Shown piece by piece: positions 45,128 through 52,594 of a DNA stretch of 64,000 bases. Under the pieces are notes generated by a model. The model had not been told where the DNA came from. It made no database searches and saw only the letters and a list, made by a program, of their open reading frames with translations. The position numbers were made by a program, and so were the translations under genes. This DNA comes from Runella salmonicolor (lineage in GTDB: Bacteria > Bacteroidota > Bacteroidia > Cytophagales > Spirosomataceae): positions 558,001 through 622,000 of the forward strand of contig NZ_JAMZEL010000001.1 of assembly GCF_024158025.1 (NCBI RefSeq), given 5' to 3'. Every line of letters begins with the position of its first letter. Position 1 is the stretch's first letter.

Positions 45128-45154
45128 ATTATTGTATATTTTTTATACAATAAT
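45128..45154. promoter_or_regulatory. Palindromic operator between divergent GH79 and Nudix-regulator promoters
   Basis: ATTATTGTATA (45128-45138) and TATACAATAAT (45144-45154) are perfect reverse complements (11 bp) separated by 5 T. It sits between two opposite -7 boxes, 12 bp from the minus-strand box and 15 bp from the plus-strand box, and covers both -33 regions. Position next to a Nudix-type regulator gene makes it the probable operator of that protein, repressing both directions. Confidence 0.75.
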
Positions 45155-45169
45155 TTTTATTCAATTATA

Positions 45170-45177
45170 TACCTTTG
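45170..45177 (+). promoter_or_regulatory. -7 box TACCTTTG for the Nudix-type regulator
   Basis: Perfect TAnnTTTG on the plus strand; predicted start near 45184, leaving a leader of about 130 bases before the ATG at 45314. Confidence 0.7.
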
Positions 45178-45313
45178 CAATGCAATTATAATTGAGGCTG
45201 TTTTTCCTTCATTGATTGGGCAATTTTATAAAGCACCACAAATCGTAGATTCAACGTGGCAAATGCACAAATTTGCACATCACAACAGACCATTGTAGTT
45301 ATCATATCCATTT

Positions 45314-46039
45314 ATGAAGAATCCAAGTCAACAAAACTATATTTCCCAAGTCTCAATTGATTGCGTGATTTTTGGCTACTATGAGCGACAACTCAAAGTC
45401 CTGATTCCCAAAATAAATTTCAAGGGTGACTTTTGGGCGCTACCGAGTGGGTTCGTGTATCAAGACGAAGACATAGACCAGGCCGCCGAGCGCATTTTGC
45501 GCGACCGCACCGGCATCCAAGATATTTATTTGGAGCAATTTCGGGTGTTTGGCAAAGCAAGTAGAACCAATAAGCCCTTTCTTGATGAATTGATTGCCTT
45601 CAACTTCGATAAATTAAATGTAAAAAATGAAGCTCAACAAGAATACGATTGGTTTACGAAGCGGTTTATTTCGATAGGGTACTATGCATTGGTGGACATC
45701 AACAAGGTTGTACCACAAAAAACAGATTTGGATGAATCCATAGAATGGTACAGCATTCATGAATTACCAAGGATGATTATGGACCACAGCGACATCGTAA
45801 ATGAAGCCCTAAAAACGCTACAAAGCCACCTCGACGAAAAGATTAATGCGTTTAATCTCCTCCCAGAAACATTTACGATGAAAGAGGTTCAGGAAGTATA
45901 TGAAGCCATTTGTGAAAAAACATTCGTCCGTACCAACTTTCAAAAAATGATTTTGGAATTAAACGTATTAGAACGCCTCGAAAAGAAATTTACGGGGGCG
46001 GCCAATAAAGCCCCATATTTATATCGGTTTAAGAAGTGA
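45314..46039 (+). CDS. Nudix-domain transcriptional regulator (NrtR/AraR-like)
   Basis: DNA-binding regulator built on a Nudix fold with a C-terminal winged helix. Seen: SQVSIDCVIFGYYERQLKVLI, a Nudix-box position GDFWALPSGFVYQDEDIDQA then AERILRDRTGI, in which the catalytic REUXEE residues are absent, so it is probably not an active hydrolase; C-terminal helices (FTMKEVQEVYEAICEKTF, FQKMILELNVLERLEK). Known: Nudix-type NrtR and the Bacteroides AraR are repressors released by a metabolite. Here it is divergent from the GH79 operon with a palindrome between, so it is inferred to control that operon. The effector is not known; arabinose is not supported by the enzymes seen. Confidence 0.88.
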   Translation: MKNPSQQNYISQVSIDCVIFGYYERQLKVLIPKINFKGDFWALPSGFVYQDEDIDQAAERILRDRTGIQDIYLEQFRVFGKASRTNKPFLDELIAFNFDKLNVKNEAQQEYDWFTKRFISIGYYALVDINKVVPQKTDLDESIEWYSIHELPRMIMDHSDIVNEALKTLQSHLDEKINAFNLLPETFTMKEVQEVYEAICEKTFVRTNFQKMILELNVLERLEKKFTGAANKAPYLYRFKK

Positions 46040-46077
46040 GATGAAGATTATTCACCATTTTTTTACTCTATACCATT

Positions 46078-46154
46078 GGTGGTGTTCTCTCCGCCAACCC
46101 TTCTCAGTTTGAAGATAAGCAAGGGTACGGGGCCCTGCGGTGAAAACACCAAAC
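46078..46154. repeat. Intergenic inverted repeat, family of GGTGGT...CCGCC elements
   Basis: GGTGGTGTTCTCTCCGCCAA (46078-46097) is followed 40 bp later by TGCGGTGAAAACACCAAAC (46136-46154), the approximate reverse complement (13 of 15 pairs in the main stem). The whole can fold into one long hairpin between convergent genes. It aligns with the element at 36355. Confidence 0.7.
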
Positions 46155-46219
46155 TTAGTAAATCATACGTAAGCCCCCACGGATTTTCGATGATAAAAGC
46201 TTAGTTTTAAAAATACAGT

Positions 46220-47203
46220 TTACAATCCTGTACTATTCTCCATGGCGTCCGTGTATCTGGTTCCCATCACCTTTACTTCTTCAGAAGCTGCGGTTAATTC
46301 AGCCAATTCTGAAGCGGTAAAAGTGACATTAACCGCCGCGTTGTTTTCTGTCAAACGGTGCAATTTGGTAGTACCAGGAATAGGCACAATCCACGGTTTT
46401 TGCGCCAATACCCACGCTATTGCAATTTGAGCGTTTGTTGCCTCTTTTTCTTGAGCAAACCGTTCGATAACACCCAGTAAAGCTTTGTTAGAGACGCGTG
46501 CTTCTTGGGTATATCTTGGCAAAATATTACGAATGTCACCTTCGGCAAAGGTGGTGTTTTCGTCTATTTTTCCTGCCAAAAATCCTTTTCCAAGCGGACT
46601 GAAAGGAACAAAGCCGATGCCTAGTTCTTCAATAGTAGGAATGATTTCATTTTCGTGTTGGCGCGTCCAAAGCGAATATTCTGATTGTAAGGCCGTTATG
46701 GGCTGTATAGCATGGGCTTTGCGAATGGTGGTTGCTCCAGCTTCCGAAAGACCAAAATGTTTTACCTTTCCTTCTTGAATCAAGTCTTTTACCGTACCAG
46801 CTACTTCTTCGATGGGCACATTGGGGTCAACCCGGTGTTGGTAAAACAAATCAATTACCTCAATTTTGAGCCTTTTCATTGATTCTTCGGCTACTTTTCG
46901 GATGTTTTCGGGGCGCGAGTTTACTCCAGCCATTTTTCCATCTACAAAATTAAACCCGAATTTTGTAGCAATCACAGCTTCTCCTTTAAATGGAGCTAAG
47001 GCTTCGCCTACTAATTCTTCATTGGTATAAGGACCATACACCTCTGTAGTATCGAAAAAAGTAACGCCTTGCTCTACCGCCGCCCGAATCACTTTTATCA
47101 TTTCTGATTTTTTGCCCGCTGGGCCATAGCCAAAACTCATTCCCATACAACCCAACCCAATGGCTGAAACTTCCAAATCTTTTCCCAGTATTCTCTTTTT
47201 CAT
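46220..47203 (-). CDS. Aldo/keto reductase
   Basis: NADPH-dependent carbonyl reductase, TIM barrel. Seen: LEVSAIGLGCMGMSFGYGP, FFDTTEVYGPYTNEELVGEAL (catalytic Asp/Tyr), VIATKFGF (Lys), FYQHRVDPNVPIE (His), GKVKHFGLSEAGATTIRKA, GFVPFSPLGKGFLAGKI, PIPGTTKLHRL. The start at 47203 (MKKRILGKD) is preferred; a longer form starts at 47215. A typical AKR; the physiological substrate is unknown. Confidence 0.93.
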   Translation of the reverse strand: MKKRILGKDLEVSAIGLGCMGMSFGYGPAGKKSEMIKVIRAAVEQGVTFFDTTEVYGPYTNEELVGEALAPFKGEAVIATKFGFNFVDGKMAGVNSRPENIRKVAEESMKRLKIEVIDLFYQHRVDPNVPIEEVAGTVKDLIQEGKVKHFGLSEAGATTIRKAHAIQPITALQSEYSLWTRQHENEIIPTIEELGIGFVPFSPLGKGFLAGKIDENTTFAEGDIRNILPRYTQEARVSNKALLGVIERFAQEKEATNAQIAIAWVLAQKPWIVPIPGTTKLHRLTENNAAVNVTFTASELAELTAASEEVKVMGTRYTDAMENSTGL

Positions 47204-47265
47204 TGTTGCTATCATTTAGTTTTAAACCGATAGATAATGTAAAATGGCCTAATCAGCTATAAATA

Positions 47266-48159
47266 TTAAGCATTCCGAAACTTTACAGGACTCATTTCTG
47301 TGTGCTTTTTAAAGAAATTATTAAAATACGTCACCTCCGTAAAACCCAAAGAAAATGCAATTTCGGACACGTTCCATTTGCTTTGCTTGAGCATGATTTT
47401 GGCTTCTCGTAAAAGCCGTTCGGCAATTAGATTTGAGGTCGTTTTGCCACTGGTCTCTCTTACCGCCCGGTTGAGGTGATTAACGTGAACATTCAACTGG
47501 TCTGCAAAATCGGAGGCGGTTCTTAGCTTAATTTCGGTATGGTTTTCGTCAATCGGGAACTGTCTTTCGAGTAGTTCCAAAAACAACCAATAGATTCGCT
47601 GTGAGGCATTGATAGGAAGCTGCTCAATGCGCGTCGATGGACGCGTTTTCATGGCATAATGAATCAACTCGTATATCAAGTTTCTGATGGCATCGTACTT
47701 ATGAATGTATTCAGAACTGAGTTCAGCTTCCATTTTTTCATAAATCCCGCATAGATGCTCAAATTGAGCATCGTCTAATTCAAAAACGTGCGTACCCGTT
47801 GGCTGAAACACCTCATACTGAATCAGATTGCCAAATTGGTTAAAAAAAACAGTATTGAATATCACATAAAACCCAGATACTTCTTCATTTATATGCTCCC
47901 ATTTGTAGGGAATAAATGGGTTTGAAAAAACAAGTGCCTGCTTCTCGAATGAAAAAACCTTGTCGGCATAATGGATACGACTCCCCCCTCGACAGAGCGT
48001 AACTTTAAAGAAATCACGTCGACGATACGGCACTGGTTTATTGGCAGGATGCGGCAACCGAAACATATTTACATGGCCAATATCTTTACTCAGATTTTCG
48101 GGTATCCATTCAAATTTTCGATTATAAAAATCTTGCAAGGTTTCTGACTTTTCCATCAT
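47266..48159 (-). CDS. AraC-family transcriptional regulator (copy 1)
   Basis: Seen: an N-terminal sensing part with a cupin-like pattern (YRRRDFFKVTLCRGGSRIHY, QALVFSNPFIPYKWEH), and a C-terminal double helix-turn-helix (FADQLNVHVNHLNRAVRETS, AERLLREAKIMLKQSKWNVS, EIAFSLGFTEVTYFNNFFKK). Its start codon directly abuts the stop codon of the outer-membrane barrel gene upstream on the same strand, so they are one operon. The same barrel-plus-AraC pair is repeated at 50.7-52.5 kb. Confidence 0.9.
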   Translation of the reverse strand: MMEKSETLQDFYNRKFEWIPENLSKDIGHVNMFRLPHPANKPVPYRRRDFFKVTLCRGGSRIHYADKVFSFEKQALVFSNPFIPYKWEHINEEVSGFYVIFNTVFFNQFGNLIQYEVFQPTGTHVFELDDAQFEHLCGIYEKMEAELSSEYIHKYDAIRNLIYELIHYAMKTRPSTRIEQLPINASQRIYWLFLELLERQFPIDENHTEIKLRTASDFADQLNVHVNHLNRAVRETSGKTTSNLIAERLLREAKIMLKQSKWNVSEIAFSLGFTEVTYFNNFFKKHTEMSPVKFRNA

Positions 48160-48954
48160 TTACTTTTTTATAATCAGTTTTCTATCCAACGAATAACCCA
48201 AACTTATATTCCAATCGAATGATTTCCCTGCAATGTTAGTTTTAATTGGTTTATTGATGGTTGAACCAAGATAAAACGGCGTTTTTTTCGATGAAAGGGT
48301 AAAATTTGAGGCAAAATAATAACCATCTTTCTCATCTAATTTTAGATAAAACAATTGCGGATTGATTCGAAATGAGAGGTTTTTATTAATTGAAATAGTG
48401 GAAACAGCCCTCAACGAAACCAAAGCGGTATGATTGGTGGCATCATCGCTAACGCCTTTGGCGTACAAACTAAATAAGTTGATGCTGTTGTTTTTATTGA
48501 TGATAAAATTAGAAGTATACTCAACTGGAATCACCCTCGAAACCGCCAAAGTATTTTTAACGTCGGGGGTTGTTTCATACGCAAGCACCCGAAACGGCAC
48601 GGCAGGAAAGTGAGTGCCAATGGAGGCTTGAAAGCGATTTTGGTTGATGATTTTATAGCGCCAAATAAAAATAAAAGACCACGGACGCCCATCTTTGAGG
48701 GCAAAGCGAAACTCTGGTTCGAAACTAAACCGTTTACCACCGTTGATGTTAAAGTTAAAAATAGCGGCGGGTTTTCCTAGCGAAAAAGCAGGAATAAACG
48801 AAAATCCATTATTGGTTAGGCTGGCAGCTCCTCTGAAATTGATAATTTTTGAGGTACTATCAGTATCTTGTGCAAAGGAAATTTGAAGGGTAATTGTAAG
48901 GAAAAGTGTCAGAATTATCTTTTGGAGGATGTTTTTCGTAAAAGAATAAATCAT
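48160..48954 (-). CDS. Hypothetical outer-membrane beta-barrel protein (copy 1), paralogue of 50673-51434
   Basis: Function not recognised. Seen: signal peptide (LQKIILTLFLTITLQISFAQ), then FSFIPAFSLGKPAAIFNFNI, SFEPEFRFALKDGRPWSFIF, WRYKIINQNRF and NPQLFYLKLDEKDGYYFAS. These align with the protein at 50673-51434 (SLIPNFSLNKPAALFDLSM, SFDPMFRFGLDGKPWTFVF, VPQFYYLKQDQAAGTYFNA). Alternating strands fit an outer-membrane barrel. The ATG at 48954 starts the signal peptide; the frame runs to 49008. It abuts the AraC gene. Confidence 0.75.
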   Translation of the reverse strand: MIYSFTKNILQKIILTLFLTITLQISFAQDTDSTSKIINFRGAASLTNNGFSFIPAFSLGKPAAIFNFNINGGKRFSFEPEFRFALKDGRPWSFIFIWRYKIINQNRFQASIGTHFPAVPFRVLAYETTPDVKNTLAVSRVIPVEYTSNFIINKNNSINLFSLYAKGVSDDATNHTALVSLRAVSTISINKNLSFRINPQLFYLKLDEKDGYYFASNFTLSSKKTPFYLGSTINKPIKTNIAGKSFDWNISLGYSLDRKLIIKK

Positions 48955-49121
48955 TGGTCTTATTTTGAAAATTTTTGTTGCTACAAAAGTAGCAGCACTC
49001 TGTGCCATATTTTAACACTTTTCAAATCAAAACTTACAAAAATCAAACAATAAAACACCCGCAAAAAGCGCTGATTTTCAGCAACTCAGCACTTCGACAA
49101 AATGATTTTGAACGTATTTTC

Positions 49122-50354
49122 TCAACTCCTCAAGGCTTGTTTATTTTTACCTCTGATAATCCAACGGCCGACCCCGAAAATTGTCAAACCAGTCAGGGCA
49201 CAGCCCGCCATTACGCCGGTCATGGGCAAGCTGGTTCCGTTGCTCAATACGCTCACGAGCGCCGCTGCCAGCGACGCAAGGCCCATTTGCAAAGCCCCCA
49301 ACAGCGCCGATGCTCTGCCTGCTTCTTTTGAAAAAGGGGCCAAAGAGAGTGCTGAAGAGTTGGGGAAACTAAACCCTTGACAGCACAGAAACAAAAAGAT
49401 GAGCGAGATAGAGTTGTATAAATTGAGCCAGTTAAAAAAGCTCAAACTGCACAGAATGATGCCCAGTGTGGTTTGAATCAACAACGCGGCCTTAATAATC
49501 TGCTCAGAGTGGTATCTGCGAAGTAATAAATTATTGAGTTGGCTACTAAGAATAAGCCCCCCCGCCAGCAACCCAAATATCCAGCCGTATTGCTGTTCTG
49601 TCACCTTAAAAATCTTCATAAAAACAAAAGGTGACCCCGACAAATAGGCGTACACCCCACCCGCTACCATTGAACCCGCAACCGCATACGTAAAGAACTG
49701 GGGATTGGTGAAAATATTTACAAAACTTGGAATAATGTGCTTTGGCAATAGCGAAACAGAAGCGTCAGGTCTTTTACTTTCGGCCAAGACAAACACTACG
49801 GCCAACAATAACAATAAGCCCATAACCCCTTGCAGCCAAAACACGGAATGCCAACCCCACGCGCTAATCATATAACTCCCAACGGTGGGCGCAATAATGG
49901 GCGATACACCAAGGATGAGAATCAAAGTAGAAAATATTTTGACACTTTCCTGAATGGGGAAACTATCTCTCACAATGGCCCTCGGCGCAACCATGCCCAC
50001 ACAACCGCCCAAAGCTTGTAAGAAGCGTAATGCTATGAGCATCTCGATTGAGGTAGCCACGGCACAACCTATCGATGCAAAAAAGTAAATGACCAGACCG
50101 ATGGTCAAAGGTGTTTTGCGACCAAAACGGTCTAGCAAGGGGCCGTAGATTAATTGGCCTACCGAAATACCGATAAAAAAACTGGATAATGAGTAAGAAA
50201 CATCTTCCACTGTCACCTTCAAATCGGCCGCTATACTCGGGAAGCCCGACAAATAGGTATCAATCGAAAATGGGCCAATGGCCGAAAGTAAGCCCAAAAT
50301 CAAAATTAACAATGAACGTTTATTTTGATTAACTGCCGTTACCTCTAAGTTCAT
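49122..50354 (-). CDS. Bcr/CflA-family drug-resistance MFS exporter
   Basis: Inner-membrane proton-driven exporter. Seen: 12 hydrophobic segments in 410 residues, starting SLLILILGLLSAIGPFSIDTYLS, the loop GPLLDRFGRKTPLTIGL, and MLIALRFLQALGGCVGMVAPRAIVRD, which are signatures of Bcr/CflA. Substrate is unknown. It lies between two barrel-plus-AraC modules, so it might be controlled by one of the AraC regulators. Confidence 0.92.
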   Translation of the reverse strand: MNLEVTAVNQNKRSLLILILGLLSAIGPFSIDTYLSGFPSIAADLKVTVEDVSYSLSSFFIGISVGQLIYGPLLDRFGRKTPLTIGLVIYFFASIGCAVATSIEMLIALRFLQALGGCVGMVAPRAIVRDSFPIQESVKIFSTLILILGVSPIIAPTVGSYMISAWGWHSVFWLQGVMGLLLLLAVVFVLAESKRPDASVSLLPKHIIPSFVNIFTNPQFFTYAVAGSMVAGGVYAYLSGSPFVFMKIFKVTEQQYGWIFGLLAGGLILSSQLNNLLLRRYHSEQIIKAALLIQTTLGIILCSLSFFNWLNLYNSISLIFLFLCCQGFSFPNSSALSLAPFSKEAGRASALLGALQMGLASLAAALVSVLSNGTSLPMTGVMAGCALTGLTIFGVGRWIIRGKNKQALRS

Positions 50355-50672
50355 TCAAGCTTGCGTTAGGTGAATTTTTCAAAAAAAAACGAAAGTGACG
50401 GAGCTTGAAGTCCTTGACAAGTTCCTAATCTGCCACCATTTATGGTAAACCAAGGCAGTCTTAAAATGGTGCCCTTTGCCTTTGCTGGTATTTTTACTTG
50501 CCAAATTTATTGGCCGCCAAACTACGCCCAAAAACGCAGCTTTTGCACCACAAAATTAGGAGATTGGTGGGTATTCTTATGAACACAATTCAAAGCAATA
50601 ATTACGAAAATCAAACAATTAGTTTGCTGGGGGTGTAAAACACTAACATCGGTAGAAACGTACTCAATGCCA
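50355..50672. other. 318-bp intergenic gap
   Basis: No credible gene: the minus-strand frame 50522-50719 overlaps the barrel gene in another frame and has no family features. An imperfect inverted repeat (CACCATTT near 50433 and AAATGGTG near 50464) and the palindrome-like TTGGCCGCCAA near 50509 are present. It is the upstream region of the MFS gene. Confidence 0.4.
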
Positions 50673-51434
50673 TTATCTAGTTTTAAAGTATTTGTTATTG
50701 ATGTTATAAACCAACCCAATACTCCACAAAAAGTCTCTTCCCTTAATTTCAGATTTGATAGTTTTACTAATATTTGCTGAAATAGAAACAGGTAAATGAG
50801 TCTTTGCCAAGCCTAAACTTGCATTGAAATACGTTCCTGCGGCTTGGTCTTGTTTTAAGTAATAAAACTGCGGAACAAATGAAAAATTGAGTTGATTTGT
50901 TAGCTTAAGATTTGAAATGATTGCCTTTAGTGCTACAAAATGACCATATTGAATTAAATCCTTGGTCAATCCATGCGAACCTAAATAATATAACCCCAAC
51001 CCTACCTTCTTGTTCAAATGGTAAGTGGGGCTGGCTTCCCAAGCTACATACCGTTGGGCGGTCGTCAATTCTTTGCTGATACCATTGACAGTAACGGTTT
51101 CGGCCCTAAACAAAAATGCAGGGTGACCACCGATTCCCATTGAGAATTTTTTGTTGGCAATCAACTTGTACCTAAACCAAAAAACAAACGTCCAAGGCTT
51201 CCCATCTAAGCCAAAGCGGAACATTGGATCGAAGCTCAGGCGTCCTTTTCCCATCGACAAATCAAACAAGGCCGCAGGCTTGTTTAAAGAGAAATTTGGT
51301 ATGAGCGAAATCCCATTGTTGGTAGCGGTGATTTGGCCGCTAAAAAAACTAGGCGTTTGGGTAGTATCTACCGTTTGGGTAAAAGCAGAATAAGGGGAAA
51401 ACAAAATACAAAACAGGAGGAGTGTCTTTCTCAT
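50673..51434 (-). CDS. Hypothetical outer-membrane beta-barrel protein (copy 2), paralogue of 48160-48954
   Basis: Function not recognised. Seen: signal peptide (MRKTLLLFCILFSPYSAFTQ), then alternating strands with SLIPNFSLNKPAALFDLSM, DPMFRFGLDGKPWTFVFWF, YKLIANKKFSMGIGG, FSFVPQFYYLKQDQ. It shares its whole layout with copy 1. It is divergent from an AraC regulator (203 bp apart), whereas copy 1 is cotranscribed with one. Confidence 0.78.
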   Translation of the reverse strand: MRKTLLLFCILFSPYSAFTQTVDTTQTPSFFSGQITATNNGISLIPNFSLNKPAALFDLSMGKGRLSFDPMFRFGLDGKPWTFVFWFRYKLIANKKFSMGIGGHPAFLFRAETVTVNGISKELTTAQRYVAWEASPTYHLNKKVGLGLYYLGSHGLTKDLIQYGHFVALKAIISNLKLTNQLNFSFVPQFYYLKQDQAAGTYFNASLGLAKTHLPVSISANISKTIKSEIKGRDFLWSIGLVYNINNKYFKTR

Positions 51435-51608
51435 TATTTTAAATATCAGTCGTTGGGGCTGCTTATGCCGTTCATTTTTAATTGATTATCATTATCTGAC
51501 GGACAAAGTTCTTTCTATTTTTCAATTAGACTCATACCCGTATTACGGTATCATTTACCATTTTTACCGATTTAGAAATGCTACCCAAAAAGCATTTAGT
51601 ATTTATCG

Positions 51609-51616
51609 TATTTTTG
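51609..51616 (+). promoter_or_regulatory. -7 box TATTTTTG for the AraC regulator
   Basis: Perfect TAnnTTTG 22 bp before the ATG. In the same divergent region, CCGTATTACGG (51538-51548, 5-bp arms) is a candidate operator; the evidence for it is weak. Confidence 0.5.
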
Positions 51617-51637
51617 AATCAATAGCATTTAAAAATC

Positions 51638-52537
51638 ATGGAGAAAATCGAAAAACTAGCAAGCGTCACGCAGTTTAATGCTCATAGAGGACAAGAAACT
51701 TTGCACCCTTTGGTAAGTGTACTTGACCAATCAAAATCGGTGAAAATTCAGGCCAATAAATATCTTTCAGAGATATATGTTATTTTTTTGAAAGATGTAA
51801 AATGCGAAGAAATGGCCTACGGACGCAATCAATATGATTATCAAGATGAGACGTTGATTTTCATTGCTCCAGGGCAGGTTTTTGGATTTAATTTACCCGA
51901 CCAAATATTGGTACAGCCCACGGGCTGGGCCTTGGTGTTTCATCCTGACTTTATTCGTGGCACATCCTTGGGTAGAACAATCAAGGAATATGGTTTTTTC
52001 TCCTACGATGTCAACGAAGCCTTGCACATTTCGGAGCGCGAACGACAGATTGTTTTGGAATGCTTCAAAAAAATAAAAGAAGAGTTAGAACGTGGCATCG
52101 ACAAGCACAGCAAAATGTTGATAGTGAGCAACATTGAGTTATTTCTCAACTACTGTATTCGTTTCTTTGACCGTCAGTTTATTACCCGAGAAAACATAAA
52201 CAAAGATATTTTGGCACGATTTGAGAACTTACTGAATGAATATTTTGAATCTAACCAGCCCCAACTCGTGGGTTTGCCCTCGGTAGCCTATTGTGCCGAA
52301 AAACTGAATCTATCAGCCAACTATTTTGGCGATTTGGTAAAGAAAGAAACGGGCAAATCTGCATTAGAATACATACAAGCCAAAGTGATTGACCTTGCCC
52401 AAGAAAAGATTTTTGATTCCAACAAATCCATCAGCGAAATCGCCTACGAAATAGGCTATAAATACCCCCAGCATTTTACGAGACTTTTTAAGCAGCGCGT
52501 GGGGATGTCGCCATTGGAATATAGATTACGCAAGTAA
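51638..52537 (+). CDS. AraC-family transcriptional regulator (copy 2)
   Basis: Seen: an N-terminal sensing domain (YVIFLKDVKCEEMAYGRNQY, LIFIAPGQVFGFNLPDQIL) and a C-terminal HTH (VAYCAEKLNLSANYFGDLVK, KETGKSALEYIQAKVIDLA, EIAYEIGYKYPQHFTRLFKQ). 299 aa. It is divergent from barrel copy 2, so it is a candidate regulator of it. The N-terminal domain differs from that of copy 1, so effectors may differ. Confidence 0.9.
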   Translation: MEKIEKLASVTQFNAHRGQETLHPLVSVLDQSKSVKIQANKYLSEIYVIFLKDVKCEEMAYGRNQYDYQDETLIFIAPGQVFGFNLPDQILVQPTGWALVFHPDFIRGTSLGRTIKEYGFFSYDVNEALHISERERQIVLECFKKIKEELERGIDKHSKMLIVSNIELFLNYCIRFFDRQFITRENINKDILARFENLLNEYFESNQPQLVGLPSVAYCAEKLNLSANYFGDLVKKETGKSALEYIQAKVIDLAQEKIFDSNKSISEIAYEIGYKYPQHFTRLFKQRVGMSPLEYRLRK

Positions 52538-52549
52538 TAATCACGGATA

Positions 52550-52593
52550 ATTTTATGCCTTTGCAGATAAAAACACCTGCAAAGGCATAAAAT
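52550..52593. terminator. 17-bp perfect hairpin between convergent genes
   Basis: ATTTTATGCCTTTGCAG (52550-52566) pairs exactly with CTGCAAAGGCATAAAAT (52577-52593), loop of 10 nt. It separates the AraC gene and GH106. The inner word CCTTTGCAG...ACACCTGCAAAGG matches the first hairpin of the intergenic repeats at 55901 and 56931 in reverse orientation. Confidence 0.75.
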
Positions 52594-52594
52594 A

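Noticed and set aside
45236..45300. CAAATTTG-centred imperfect palindrome near the Nudix regulator start
   Set aside because: Only the central 8 bp are symmetric with mismatched outer arms; chance is likely in AT-rich DNA.
50522..50719. 65-codon minus-strand frame in the gap before the MFS gene
   Set aside because: Overlaps the barrel gene's end in another frame and lacks family features.
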